A stretch of DNA of 64,000 nt from CAVZTA01 sp963778025 (GCA_963778025.1 CAVZTA010000006.1:372001-436000), one strand, 5' to 3'; numbered from the stretch's first letter, positions 1 to 8,654 are shown. The notes: generated by a model not told the origin, from the sequence alone. Numbers and translations are program-made.

Positions 1-1079
1 GCGACGGCCGCGGCTCGCTCCGCCGCCACCTCGGGTGGCGGGCCTCCGTCCTTGCCCCGGCCCTCGTACTCGGTGTCGGCGCGGCGCTTCTTCGAGGGCT
101 GGACCCGTGGCGGCTCACCGACCTGCTTCGCGTAGTTCGGCGGCCACGGCGCATCGCCCAGGCCTTCGGCCTCGTGCTTCCGGCTCAGCTCGAGCAACCC
201 GTCGAGCGATCCGACCGCCGCATCGATGCCATCGCCCGCGTCCCCGCGCTCCTGGTAGAGCGCCGGCACGGTGGCGATCGTGAAGTCCTCGGCACGGACG
301 TCGGCCACCTCGTCCCAGCGGAGCGGGAACGAGACACGGGCGTCGGGGAGCGGCCGGACCGAGTACGCCGAAGCGACCGTGCGGTCCTTGGCATTCTGGT
401 TGTAGTCGAGGAAGACGCCGTGCCGCTCCTCCTTCCACCACTTGCTGGTGGCGATCTGCGGCGCCCGTTCCTCGACGTCCCGGGCCAGGGCGAGCGCGGC
501 TCGCCGGACTTCGCCGTACGTCCAGCGTGGCTCGATGCGGACGTTGATGTGGATGCCTCGCGAGCCGCTGGTCTTGGGCCAGCCGACGAGGCCCACCGCT
601 TCGAGCGCCTCCTGGGCGACCAGCGCGACCTGCCGGACCTGATCCCACGGGACGCCGGGCACGGGGTCGAGGTCGACGCGCAACTCGTCGGGGTGGTCCA
701 GGTCCTCGGCCCGGACCGGGTGCGGGTTGAGGTCGAGGCAGCCGAGGTTGGCGACCCAGGCGAGGCCCGCGGGCTCGTCGAGGACGATCTCGTCGGCGGT
801 CCGACCGCTCGGGAACGTGAGCGTGGCGACGCGGAGCCAGTCGGGCCGGTTGTCCGGCGCGCGCTTCTGGAAGAACGCTTCGCCGGTGATGCCGTCGACG
901 AAGCGCTTCAGCGCCATGGGCCGGCCCTTCACGCCGCGCAGCGCGCCGTCGGCCACGGCGAGGTAGTAGCTGACGACGTCGAGCTTGGTGTACCCGGTGT
1001 CCGGGAAGTACACCTTGTCCGGGTTCGAGATCGACACCTCGCGGCCGCCGACCTCGATGACCTCCTTCCGGGTGGGCAT
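1..1079 (-). CDS. ligD: LigD-type DNA polymerase (NHEJ primase-polymerase domain), partial
   Basis: The reading frame starts at ATG 1079 and is still open at the window edge after 359 codons, so the C-terminus is missing. The protein resembles the polymerase domain of bacterial LigD, which fills ends during non-homologous end joining. Visible signatures are MALKRFVDGITGEAFFQKRAP (about residues 55-75), the metal-binding pair in RVDLDPVPG (D136 and D138), and GSRGIHINV just after WPKTSG. A TAGCAT box lies six bases before the ATG, so the transcript is probably leaderless. The tail is charged and low-complexity. Whether a ligase domain follows or this is a stand-alone polymerase cannot be seen. 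Confidence 0.9.
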   Translation of the reverse strand, partial: MPTRKEVIEVGGREVSISNPDKVYFPDTGYTKLDVVSYYLAVADGALRGVKGRPMALKRFVDGITGEAFFQKRAPDNRPDWLRVATLTFPSGRTADEIVLDEPAGLAWVANLGCLDLNPHPVRAEDLDHPDELRVDLDPVPGVPWDQVRQVALVAQEALEAVGLVGWPKTSGSRGIHINVRIEPRWTYGEVRRAALALARDVEERAPQIATSKWWKEERHGVFLDYNQNAKDRTVASAYSVRPLPDARVSFPLRWDEVADVRAEDFTIATVPALYQERGDAGDGIDAAVGSLDGLLELSRKHEAEGLGDAPWPPNYAKQVGEPPRVQPSKKRRADTEYEGRGKDGGPPPEVAAERAAAV

Positions 1080-1085
1080 CCCGAG

Positions 1086-1091
1086 ATGCTA
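1086..1091 (-). promoter_or_regulatory. -10 box of leaderless ligD-like gene
   Basis: On the minus strand TAGCAT is followed by six bases and then the ATG at 1079. This spacing would place the transcription start at or next to the start codon. Confidence 0.5.
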
Positions 1092-1234
1092 CGCCGGGAC
1101 GGCCTACGCGCTCGACGCGGTGGCTCGTCCGATGGGTGTCAGGGCAGGCGCGCGCAGCGTCTCCGGGTGTGTCCCGCGGTCGCGCATCGCCGTGGCCTGA
1201 TGGTCGGTGCATGATGCGGCGAGGAGGCGTCGTC

Positions 1235-1510
1235 ATGGACGAATCGATCCGGTTCCGTGGCCGGGTCCGCCACTGGAAGGAGGACCCGCCGGGCGGACTC
1301 GCCGTCGTCGACATCCCGGCTGATCTGGTCGAGCGGCTCGGGGGGCGGCGTCAGTGGAAGGTCACCGGGTCGCTGAACGGGTCGCCGTTCAGCGGCTCGA
1401 CGATGCTGGTCGCGGGCGGCGGCTATTGCGTCGGGGTGAGCAAGGCGGCGCTCAAAGCGGCGAGCGCGGCGGTCGGCGACGAGCTCGACGTGGAGCTCCG
1501 CCGCGCCTGA
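1235..1510 (+). CDS. DUF1905 domain protein
   Basis: This is a 91-residue protein beginning MDESIRFRGRV. It contains the beta-rich pattern of DUF1905, including the HWKEDPPGGLAVVDIP segment and a C-terminal VGDELDVELRR. The ATG at 1235 is chosen because GAGGAGG lies at 1221-1227; an in-frame extension upstream lacks such a site. The DUF1905 fold is small and its biochemical role is not established. The gene diverges from the LigD-type polymerase gene, but nothing in the sequence ties them functionally. Confidence 0.8.
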   Translation: MDESIRFRGRVRHWKEDPPGGLAVVDIPADLVERLGGRRQWKVTGSLNGSPFSGSTMLVAGGGYCVGVSKAALKAASAAVGDELDVELRRA

Positions 1511-1671
1511 ACGACCCCGGACCGGTGTGAGCGTTAAAACCTGGGCTCCGGCGAGGTCAACGCGTCCCGCACCGGGTCTGGGCGCGGCGTTGGCCTCGAT
1601 TCGTACGCGGGAGCCAGCCCGGCGACGGGTCCCGGGACGTCTCGGCCTTCCCCGACCCTCGGTCAAGCTCC

Positions 1672-1756
1672 GGATCAACGCTCGCACCACTATCCCGTCC
1701 GCGATCGCTCGCACCGGTACGCGGCCGGCCAGGGTCGGCGCGATCGCTCGCACCGG
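1672..1756 (+). repeat. Short direct repeats, GCGATCGCTCGCACCGG
   Basis: A 17-base unit occurs exactly at 1701-1717 and 1740-1756 (39-base period), with a degenerate third copy ending CGCTCGCACCA near 1672-1688. It lies in the 279-base space between the DUF1905 gene and the next minus-strand gene, where I see no convincing coding sequence. Its function is unknown. Confidence 0.5.
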
Positions 1757-1789
1757 GTTCGGAGCCCCGAGTGTCGCCCCAGATCGCAC

Positions 1790-2146
1790 TCAGCGGTCGA
1801 GGCGGTCCACCAGCGAGCCGCCGCGGCCGTCGTCCTCGGCCTGGGAGCGACCACCTTCAGCGGGCTGGTCGTGGCCCGGCAGGCCCGGGTCACCCTCGCG
1901 GTCGGTGGCGTGCGGCCCGCCCAGCCGGTCGCCCGGACCGCCGACCATCAGCAGGTCCGCGTCCGCGCCCGCGGGCTGCGGTCCCGACGGGGTGGGCTCC
2001 GGTTCCTGGCCCACGACGTCGTGCGCCGTCTGGGGCGAATCCAGCTCGCCGGCGTCGGGATAGGCGGCCATCCGATCCGCGGTGGGATCGTCGGCGTTGG
2101 ACCACGTCTCGCGCTGACGTGTCGAGCGGTCGAAGTCGTCGGCCAT
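1790..2146 (-). CDS. Small hydrophilic protein, unknown function
   Basis: A 118-residue reading frame starts at ATG 2146 with GGAGG eight bases upstream. The product begins MADDFDRSTRQRETWSN and is acidic and rich in Asp, Gly, Pro and Gln, with no membrane segment or recognisable domain. It is probably largely disordered. The good ribosome binding site and the composition, unlike the Arg/Ala/Pro-rich shadow frames typical of this GC level, argue that it is real. It diverges from the DUF2652 gene. I do not recognise the family. Confidence 0.5.
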   Translation of the reverse strand: MADDFDRSTRQRETWSNADDPTADRMAAYPDAGELDSPQTAHDVVGQEPEPTPSGPQPAGADADLLMVGGPGDRLGGPHATDREGDPGLPGHDQPAEGGRSQAEDDGRGGSLVDRLDR

Positions 2147-2229
2147 GTCCGGTCCTCCACGACACCCCCGATCGGCCGCACGATGCCGAACCCGGGCGGT
2201 GAACCGCGCACGTCCGCGATGCGTAGTCG

Positions 2230-2257
2230 TTGCAGGTGACCGACGACCGGGTACCGT
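2230..2257 (+). promoter_or_regulatory. Promoter of the DUF2652 gene
   Basis: TTGCAG at 2230-2235 and TACCGT at 2252-2257 are separated by 16 bases. Transcription would start near 2264, giving a short leader before the ATG at 2286. Confidence 0.5.
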
Positions 2258-2285
2258 GTCGTCACCAACCGGGGACGCCGCACCG

Positions 2286-3446
2286 ATGCTGACCAAGCCC
2301 GAGCCCGCCTGCCTCGTCATCGCCGACATCGCCGGCTACACCAGCTATCTCGCCGGCGTGGAGCTCGACCACGCGCAGGACATCCTCGCCGACCTCATCA
2401 ACACGGTCGTCGCCGCGCTTCGTCCGACGCTTCGGCTCTCGAAGCTGGAGGGCGACGCGGCCTTCGCCTACGTCGTCACCGAGGTCATCGACCCGTCGCT
2501 CCTCCAGGACGTCGTCGAGCGGACGTACTTCGCGTTCCGGCGCCGTCTCCGCGACATCGGCCAGGCCTCGACCTGCGACTGCGATGCGTGCACGCGGATG
2601 CCGCAGCTCGACCTCAAGGTCGTCGTCCACCACGGCTCCATCGTTCGCCAGCGCCTCGCGGGTCGGGAGGAGCTCGTCGGGTCGGACGTCATCGTGGTCC
2701 ACCGATTGCTCAAGAACCACGTCGACGAGACGCTCGGGTTCAAGGCCTATGCGCTGTACACGGATGCCTGCCTCCGGGCGATGGGCGCCGATCCGGTCGC
2801 GATGGGCCTGCATGAGCACCATGAGCTGCTCGACGTCGGGGGCGAGACGACCTGCTGGGTCCGTGACCTCGAAGCCGCATGGCGCGAGGAGCAGGACCGC
2901 AAGCGCATCGCCGTGACCGACGCCGATGCCGCGCTGACCGTCGTCTACGAGGTGCCGGTGCCCCCCGCCGTCGCGTGGGAGTGGGTGACGTCGCCGATCC
3001 GCCGTCCCGTCTGGGGACCCGGGATCACCGAGATCGTGGAGTCGACGCCCACCGGTCGCCGCGGCGCCGGCACGACGAACCACTGCATGCACGGCAAGGA
3101 CGCCATCGTCGAGGAGATCCTCGACTGGCGGCCGTTCGACTACCTGACCTCGCGATCGTCGATGCCGGACCCGTCGCTGCCGAAGATCGTCATGACCGAC
3201 ACGTTCATCCCGCTCGCGGATGGCGGGACACGGGTCGAGATCCGCGTCGGCAAGGTCAAGCCGCGCGAGCGGGCGACGTTCGAGGCCTTCCGGCCGATGC
3301 TCCACGGGATGATCGCGGGCTCCGGCGAGCAACTGCGTCAGCTGCTCTCCGACCCCGCCACGAGCGGCGTCCCATCGACCGCCCCCGAGCAGCCGGAGGA
3401 ACCCGCGGTCGCCCCGTCCCAGGGGCGTCACCTGCTCGCGTCCTGA
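2286..3446 (+). CDS. DUF2652 (nucleotidyl-cyclase-like) and SRPBCC two-domain protein
   Basis: The protein has 386 residues. The N-terminal half (about 1-200) belongs to DUF2652, a family related to class III nucleotidyl cyclases: ADIAGYTSYL (residues 13-22) and EGDAAF (55-60) resemble the cyclase metal-site strands. A CDCDAC cluster (C97, C99, C102) could bind metal. From about residue 217 to 350 it resembles an SRPBCC/polyketide-cyclase ligand-binding domain (YEVPVPPAVAWEWVTSP), followed by a Pro/Gln-rich tail. ATG 2286 follows GGGGACG. Catalytic cyclase activity is not shown; a ligand-sensing or signalling role is an inference from the fusion. Confidence 0.75.
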   Translation: MLTKPEPACLVIADIAGYTSYLAGVELDHAQDILADLINTVVAALRPTLRLSKLEGDAAFAYVVTEVIDPSLLQDVVERTYFAFRRRLRDIGQASTCDCDACTRMPQLDLKVVVHHGSIVRQRLAGREELVGSDVIVVHRLLKNHVDETLGFKAYALYTDACLRAMGADPVAMGLHEHHELLDVGGETTCWVRDLEAAWREEQDRKRIAVTDADAALTVVYEVPVPPAVAWEWVTSPIRRPVWGPGITEIVESTPTGRRGAGTTNHCMHGKDAIVEEILDWRPFDYLTSRSSMPDPSLPKIVMTDTFIPLADGGTRVEIRVGKVKPRERATFEAFRPMLHGMIAGSGEQLRQLLSDPATSGVPSTAPEQPEEPAVAPSQGRHLLAS

Positions 3447-3482
3447 GGCGCGGTGTCGATTCGCGCGACGCTCGCTCGTCGC

Positions 3483-3488
3483 TAGGAT
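3483..3488 (+). promoter_or_regulatory. -10 box for the DGPF/sigma operon
   Basis: TAGGAT sits 39 bases before the DGPF gene start. A GCGGAGG ribosome binding site lies between it and the ATG at 3528, so this transcript would have a leader. No clear -35 box was found. Confidence 0.35.
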
Positions 3489-3527
3489 GACGGTGCCGAC
3501 CGGTGCCCGATCCCGCGGAGGTCCCCG

Positions 3528-3932
3528 ATGCGCTACCTGCTCCTGATCTACGGCCCGCCCTTCGACCCGAGCTCGGTCCCGGCCGAGGTCATGGAAGGCC
3601 AGAACGCCGCGTACGCCGTGTTCACCAAGGAGATGCTCGATCGCGGGATCATGCAGGGCGGTGAGGCGCTCCAGCCGTCGACGGCGGCGACCTCGGTCCG
3701 TGTCCGCGACGGCGAGGCGCTCGTGACCGATGGGCCGTTCGCCGAGACGAAGGAGGAGCTGGGCGGCTTCTACCTGTTCGAGTGCCGGGACCTCGACGAG
3801 GCGATCGAGCTGGCCGCGCGGATCCCCGGGGCCCAGCATGGGACGATCGAGGTGCGCCCGATCCTCGAGCTCGGCGACGAGTACCTCGAGGCGTCCGGTC
3901 GCGCGGCGGCCCAGGCCGGCGCCGCCGGCTAG
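3528..3932 (+). CDS. DGPF/YCII domain protein
   Basis: The protein has 134 residues, beginning MRYLLLIYGPPFDPSS and carrying DGPFAETKEELGGFYLFEC, the hallmark of the DGPF subgroup of YCII-related proteins. YCII proteins are ferredoxin-like alpha-beta folds of poorly known activity. GCGGAGG precedes the ATG. The sigma factor gene starts 18 bases downstream, so the two are probably co-transcribed. This pairing is the recurring context of ECF42-type sigma factors, which suggests the protein is a partner or target of the sigma factor. Confidence 0.9.
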   Translation: MRYLLLIYGPPFDPSSVPAEVMEGQNAAYAVFTKEMLDRGIMQGGEALQPSTAATSVRVRDGEALVTDGPFAETKEELGGFYLFECRDLDEAIELAARIPGAQHGTIEVRPILELGDEYLEASGRAAAQAGAAG

Positions 3933-3950
3933 TCGACGCGTCGAGGCGCC

Positions 3951-5282
3951 GTGACGTCCGCGGAGTCCGCGTCGACCGAGGCGCACGCCGTCGTCGACCG
4001 GGTCTTCCGCGAGGAATCCGGACGCGCGACGGCGACGCTCATCCGGCTCCTCGGGGACTTCGATGCTGCCGAGGAAGCGGTCGCCGACGCGTTCCTGACC
4101 GCGCTCGAGCGCTGGCCGACCGATGGCCTCCCGGTCAACCCCGGCGCGTGGATCGTCACGACGGCCCGCAACCGCGCGATCGATCGGGTCCGCCGGGCGC
4201 GGCTCCTGATCGAGAAGACGAGGCAGCTCACCCGCGACGCCGCCTTCGACGCCGACCAGCGCCAGGCCGCCCTCGCCCAGGCGGCGGAGGACGAGATGAG
4301 CCCCATCCCGGACGACCAGCTCCGGCTCATCTTCACGTGCTGCCATCCGGCCCTCGCGCCGGACGTGCGAGTGGCGCTGACGCTCCGGACGCTCGGCGGG
4401 CTGACCACGCCCGAGATCGCCCGCGCGTTCCTCGTGCCCGAGCCGACACTCGCGCAGCGCCTCGTGCGGGCGAAGCGGAAGATCCGTGACGCGGGGATCC
4501 CGTACCGCGTCCCGCCCGATCATCTGCTGCCGGAGCGCCTGGAGGCCGTGCTTCGCGTCGTCTATCTCATCTTCAATGAGGGGTACGCGGCGACCGCGGG
4601 CGACGAGCTCATCCGGCGGGAGCTGTGCGCCGAGGCGATCCGGCTGGGGCGCGTGCTGGCGGAGCTCATGCCCGACGAGCCGGAGGTCCTTGGCCTGCTG
4701 GCGCTGATGCTGCTCCACGATGCGCGCCGCGACGCCCGGACGGACTCGGACGGGCACCTCGTGCTGCTGGACGACCAGGACCGGCGGCGCTGGGACCAGG
4801 GGCGGATCGCCGAGGGGCGGGACCTCGTCGAGCGCGCGATGCGGATGCGCCGCATCGGGGCATATCAGCTGCAGGCGGCGATCGCGGCGGTCCACGATGA
4901 GGCCGCGACCGCGCGCGAGACCGACTGGGTCCAGATCCTGGGCCTGTACGAGGTGCTGGCGCGGATCCAGCCCTCGACCGTCGTCGAGCTCAATCGGGCC
5001 GTGGCCCTCGCGATGGTCGCCGGGCCGGCGGCGGGCCTCGAGGTGGTCGACGCGATCCATCGCTCGGGGACGCTCGACGGGTACCTGCACCTGCACTCGG
5101 CACGCGCGGACCTGCTGCGACGGCTCGACCGGCGGGACGAGTCGATGGCGGCGTATGCGCGGGCGCTCGAGCTCGCGACGAACGAGCCCGAGCGGGTCTT
5201 CCTCCAGGGCCGCCTCAAGGAGCTGCGCACGGCGGCGAATGTCGAGGCGGCGCGGCGGCCCTCCGAGCGCCGCCCGGACTGA
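3951..5282 (+). CDS. ECF-type sigma factor, ECF42/SigJ-like with C-terminal extension
   Basis: This 443-residue RNA polymerase sigma factor starts at GTG 3951. Region 2 is at about residues 25-95 (LLGDFDAAEEAVADAFLTALERW, ITTARNRAIDRVRR read as WIVTTARNRAIDRVRR) and region 4 at about 130-190 (LRTLGGLTTPEIARAFLVPEPTLAQRL). The last roughly 240 residues form a helical, TPR-like extension ending AYARALELATNEPERVFLQGRL. This architecture, with a DGPF gene directly upstream and no anti-sigma factor, is that of ECF42-type factors, in which the extension itself is thought to control activity. The stop is five bases from the convergent VOC gene. Confidence 0.9.
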   Translation: MTSAESASTEAHAVVDRVFREESGRATATLIRLLGDFDAAEEAVADAFLTALERWPTDGLPVNPGAWIVTTARNRAIDRVRRARLLIEKTRQLTRDAAFDADQRQAALAQAAEDEMSPIPDDQLRLIFTCCHPALAPDVRVALTLRTLGGLTTPEIARAFLVPEPTLAQRLVRAKRKIRDAGIPYRVPPDHLLPERLEAVLRVVYLIFNEGYAATAGDELIRRELCAEAIRLGRVLAELMPDEPEVLGLLALMLLHDARRDARTDSDGHLVLLDDQDRRRWDQGRIAEGRDLVERAMRMRRIGAYQLQAAIAAVHDEAATARETDWVQILGLYEVLARIQPSTVVELNRAVALAMVAGPAAGLEVVDAIHRSGTLDGYLHLHSARADLLRRLDRRDESMAAYARALELATNEPERVFLQGRLKELRTAANVEAARRPSERRPD

Positions 5283-5287
5283 CGCGG

Positions 5288-5680
5288 TCAGCCAGCCGTC
5301 TTGGGCATCTCCGCCATCAGCCCGATGTTGTTGCCGTCGGGGTCGTGGGCGAACGCCATCCACAGGTCGTAGCTCGGGTCGCGGTGCGTGATGTGCGGGC
5401 GGCTGAAGAACGCGGCGCCGCGCGCCTCGAGCCGCTCGACGGCGGCGGGCACGTCCGACACGCGGAAGTAGATCGTGATGGGTCCGTTGAAGCCGGGTTC
5501 GGTGGGCGCGGCCAGATACAGGCGGACACCGTCGGCATCGAAGAACGCGTTGCCCGGGAAGGCGAACAGGAACGGCAGGCCCAGCACGTCGCGATAGAAC
5601 GCGGTGGCGCGTTCGACGTCCGTGACGGGCACCATCAGCTGGCCGATGGAGCGGAGCTCGAGGCCGGGTTCGGTGGTCAT
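5288..5680 (-). CDS. VOC (glyoxalase/bleomycin-resistance fold) protein
   Basis: The protein has 130 residues with the VOC pattern: LRSIGQLMVPVTDVERATAFYRDVLGLPFLF near the N-terminus and AFAHDPDGNNIGLM near the C-terminus, where the final metal-ligand Glu of glyoxalases is replaced by the GLM segment. Members bind or modify small molecules; the substrate is unknown. Its start overlaps the end of the marR-like gene by four bases, so translation is probably coupled and the pair is one operon, with the regulator likely controlling it. Confidence 0.85.
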   Translation of the reverse strand: MTTEPGLELRSIGQLMVPVTDVERATAFYRDVLGLPFLFAFPGNAFFDADGVRLYLAAPTEPGFNGPITIYFRVSDVPAAVERLEARGAAFFSRPHITHRDPSYDLWMAFAHDPDGNNIGLMAEMPKTAG

Positions 5681-6180
5681 CGGCGAGTCTCCTTGCGGGT
5701 CGGGGAGATGGCATCGGAGGCGCGGTCGCGGGTCTCGAGGCCCTCCAGGAGGTCGAGCGCTCGTTCGAGGGCGCGGAGCTCGACGGCGTCGAGCGTCTCG
5801 AGCTCGGCGGCGAGGGTGCGGATCCGACGGGCGCGGCCACGCTCGAGCATCCGGCGGCCATCCTCCGTGACGACGATGCGGCTTTGGCGGCGGTCGTCCT
5901 CGATCGTCGTCCGCTCGACGAACCCGTCGCGGACGAGGCCGTCCACGATGCGTGACATCGTCGGCGCGGCGACGCCTTCGCGTCGCGCCAGCTGGCTGAG
6001 CGACTGGGCGCCGCCGAAGACGAGGACCGACAGGGCACTCAGGCGGGCACCGGTCACGCCGTCTGCGCCGTCGTCGCGCGAGATCCGCCGTAGCAGGTGG
6101 ATGGCCGCCGAGTTCAGGCGGTTCGCGACCTCGACGGACACGCCCGGCGGGACGTCCTCGGGGAGGGGTCGTCGGGGCAT
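5677..6180 (-). CDS. MarR family transcriptional regulator
   Basis: This 167-residue winged-helix regulator contains LSALSVLVFGGAQSLSQLARREGVAAPTMSRIVDGLVRDGFVERT (about residues 47-92), with the recognition helix at APTMSRIVDGL and the wing in EDDRRQSRIVVTEDG. It starts at ATG 6180 with GGAGG four bases upstream. MarR proteins bind palindromes as dimers and usually respond to small phenolic ligands. The promoter region contains inverted repeats that fit autoregulation of this MarR-VOC operon. Confidence 0.9.
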   Translation of the reverse strand: MPRRPLPEDVPPGVSVEVANRLNSAAIHLLRRISRDDGADGVTGARLSALSVLVFGGAQSLSQLARREGVAAPTMSRIVDGLVRDGFVERTTIEDDRRQSRIVVTEDGRRMLERGRARRIRTLAAELETLDAVELRALERALDLLEGLETRDRASDAISPTRKETRR

Positions 6181-6189
6181 CGCACCTCC

Positions 6190-6238
6190 GTAGCCGTGCT
6201 AATCGATAGGGTCACTAACGATACGTAGCATGGCTACG
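6190..6238. promoter_or_regulatory. Probable MarR operator (inverted repeats)
   Basis: GTAGCCGTGCTA (6190-6201) and TAGCATGGCTAC (6226-6237) are inverted copies with one mismatch and a 24-base spacer. The second arm is itself a palindrome, CGTAGC-ATG-GCTACG (6224-6238). The position directly upstream of the marR gene supports an autoregulatory operator, though binding is inferred. Confidence 0.55.
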
Positions 6239-6288
6239 GATAGGGCCGATGTCAAGGCGTTCGCGCCACGCGCACGCGCCGTCGGACG

Positions 6289-6891
6289 TTACGCCAGCTC
6301 CATCCAGCCCTCGCGCAGCGCCTTCGTCGCGAGCTCGGTACGAGACGCGAGGTCGAACCGCTCGAACAGGCGTCGCAGATGCGTCTCGACCGTCTTGGGC
6401 GTGATCCCCAGCGCCGTCGCGATCTCGTCGTTCGAGCGGCCGTCGACGACCTGGCGCACGACGTCGAGCTCACGAGCCGAGAGCGTCGGTCCGCGCGGGC
6501 GGATGGAGAACGCCAGCCCGCCCGCCGCCGCCCGCCGGATCGCATCGACCAGCTCGCCGATGGGCGCCGTCTTCAGCACGTAGCCGCTCGCCCCCAATCG
6601 CAGCGCCGCCTCGGCGTACTGGGGGTAGTCGTACGCCGTCAGCACGACGACCGCGGGAACGCCCGACGCGCCCCGCGCGCCGACGGCGTCCGACAGCAAT
6701 CGGAGCCCGCTCTCCGAGCCCATCCGGATGTCGAGCAGGAGGACGTCGACCCGCGTCTCGTCGAGGAGCGGCATCGCCTCCTGGAGCGTGCCGGCGGTGC
6801 CCGCGATCTCGAGATCCGGTCGGCCCGCCAGCAGCGCCGCCGTGCCCTCACGGACCACGGGGTGGTCGTCGACGATCGCCAGCCGGATCAC
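6289..6891 (-). CDS. NarL/LuxR-family response regulator
   Basis: The protein has 200 residues from GTG 6891. The receiver domain (1-120) has acidic residues D8/D9, phospho-acceptor D54 in VLLLDIRMG, and K in VLKTAP. The C-terminal LuxR-type HTH is LSARELDVVRQVVDGRSNDEIATALG followed by TPKTVETHLRRLFERF. GTG 6891 is chosen because the receiver begins VIRLAIVDDHPVV immediately; any longer frame upstream is antisense noise inside the kinase gene. The start overlaps the kinase stop by four bases, so kinase and regulator form one translationally coupled pair. Target genes are not evident. Confidence 0.9.
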   Translation of the reverse strand: MIRLAIVDDHPVVREGTAALLAGRPDLEIAGTAGTLQEAMPLLDETRVDVLLLDIRMGSESGLRLLSDAVGARGASGVPAVVVLTAYDYPQYAEAALRLGASGYVLKTAPIGELVDAIRRAAAGGLAFSIRPRGPTLSARELDVVRQVVDGRSNDEIATALGITPKTVETHLRRLFERFDLASRTELATKALREGWMELA

Positions 6892-8640
6892 GGGCCGGCC
6901 GGTCCGGAGGCGGGGCTGGGCGCCTGCCCGGTCGCCGGGACGGCGATGACGGCGGTGTCGTCGTTGCCACCGCCGAGGGGCTGGGAGCGCGCGGCAGCCC
7001 CGGCCGGCCGCCACTCCAGCGCGACATGCGTCCCGCCGGCCGGCCAGCGCCGGATGTCCAGGATCGCGCCGATCTGGTCGGCGCGCTGGCCCATGTTGAG
7101 GAGGCCGAAATGGCCGTCCCGGGGCGCTCGTTCCGCGGCGCGTCGATCGATCCCCGGACCGGCGTCGTCGATGGTCAACGACACGCCGGACGAGGAAGCG
7201 CGGTAGCGCACGACCACCGGCGGCTGCCCGTGCCGCACGGCATTCGACAACGCCTCCTGGGCGACGCGGAACACCGTGAGCTCGACGTCGGGTGGCGGCC
7301 GCACGGGATCGTGCCGCTCCAGGGCCACCGGCGTGCCCGCCACACGGGACACGCGCTCGACCAGCCACTCCAGGGCAGGTCCCGCCCCCAGGTCGTCGAG
7401 GATCGGCAGACGGAGATCACCGCAGATCGCGCGGAGCCGGTCGGCCACGCCGCGCGCGATCCGCGCGCCCTCGTCGTCGCCCACGGCGTCCAGCCGCCGG
7501 ACGAGGAGCGTGAGCTCCTGGAGCGCGTCGTCGTGGAGATCGGCGGCGAGCCGGGTCCGCTCGGCCTCGGCGGCCGCGATGACGAGGTCGCGATGCATGG
7601 TCGCGCGCTGCGCGAGCCGGAGCAGCGGCCGGATCGTCAGCCGGCCGGCGATGAGGATCGCGAGGAGCCACAGGACGATCGGGATCGTCGACGGCTCCCA
7701 CGCCGAGCCCACGAGGACCCACGCCGACACGAGCGTGGTCGACCCGGCGACCGCGTACTCGGTGGACTCGATGAGCCGCCCGGGTCGCGCACCGTCCGCG
7801 GGCGGGCGCAGGAGCGACGGCGCCGCGGCGGCGATGCCGGGGATCAACGCGACGGCGCCGAGCGCCAGCCAGCGCGCGACGTCGCCGGGGACGCCGAAGG
7901 GCTCGGGTTGCCGCAGCTGGAGGAGTGCGAGGAGCACGCTGACCAGCGCCGCCGCGATCGCCGCTCCCCACGCCAGGCGGCGATCCCGCGGGTCCGCGAT
8001 CCGCTCGCTGAGCCCATGGGCGAGCGGCAGCATCCCCAGCGGCAGCAGGACGCCACCCAGGGTCAGGGCGGCCATCGACGACGTGCGCAGGAGCGGCAGC
8101 GCGAGCAGCGGCAGCGCGGCGCCGACCGCGACGGGGATCGCCATCGGCACCAGCGATGGCACCGCCCGGCCCAACCGCAGCCACAGCGCGCCGAAGACGA
8201 GGATGAGCAGGCCGAGCGCGAAGGTCAGTCCGGTGCTCTGGAGCTGGTACGGGCCATCGATCGCGATCGACTGCGTGCCCATCTCCTTGAGCGTCGTGAC
8301 CGCCGCGTCGGCGGGCACGGTCTCGAAGCTCCTCGGAGGGCCCGAGCTCGGCCAGCGTGGCGAGCTCCTCGGCGCTGGGGACGTGCTCGTCCGGGCCGGG
8401 CGGGAGGTCGGGCGGGAAGAACAGGCGCTTGTAGTCGACGCTGACGACGAGCTGCCCCTCCTGGGCGCCCGATCGTGCCGCACTCGACCACGGCAGCACC
8501 TCGGTGACCACGAGGTGGTCGTCCTCGACCGCGAGCCGGACGCCCGGGTCGACCCGGCCCGCGAGCAGGGCGAACAGCGAGAGCGCGACGACCGACCCCG
8601 CGACGACGAGCGCGAGGCGATCGCGAAGCGCGGCGGTCAT
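6888..8640 (-). CDS. NarL-type sensor histidine kinase with PDZ-like N-terminus, frameshifted
   Basis: The frame begins at ATG 8640 (MTAALRDRLALVVAGSVV, membrane segment) and continues through a PDZ-like stretch (VTEVLPWSSAARSGAQEGQLVV, read in two pieces) until about 8330-8340, where one extra base shifts the frame. The continuation FETVPADAAVTTLKEMG leads into several membrane helices, the HisKA_3 phosphorylation helix (LAADLHDDALQELTLL) and a HATPase domain (DDAGPGID, GHFGLLNMGQRA). The total is about 583 residues. A TACCGT box lies eight bases before the ATG, suggesting a leaderless transcript. It is co-transcribed with the response regulator. The break is probably a sequence error because both halves are well conserved. 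Confidence 0.8.
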
Positions 8641-8648
8641 GGGATGCG

Positions 8649-8654
8649 ACGGTA
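8649..8654 (-). promoter_or_regulatory. -10 box of leaderless kinase gene
   Basis: On the minus strand TACCGT is followed by eight bases and the ATG at 8640. Confidence 0.45.

Noticed and set aside
2262..6038. Very long open frame on the minus strand (over 1,200 codons)
   Set aside because: It lies antisense to the DUF2652, DGPF and sigma genes. The product is dominated by Arg, Asp, Gly, Val and His with no domain, which is what a high-GC antisense frame gives.
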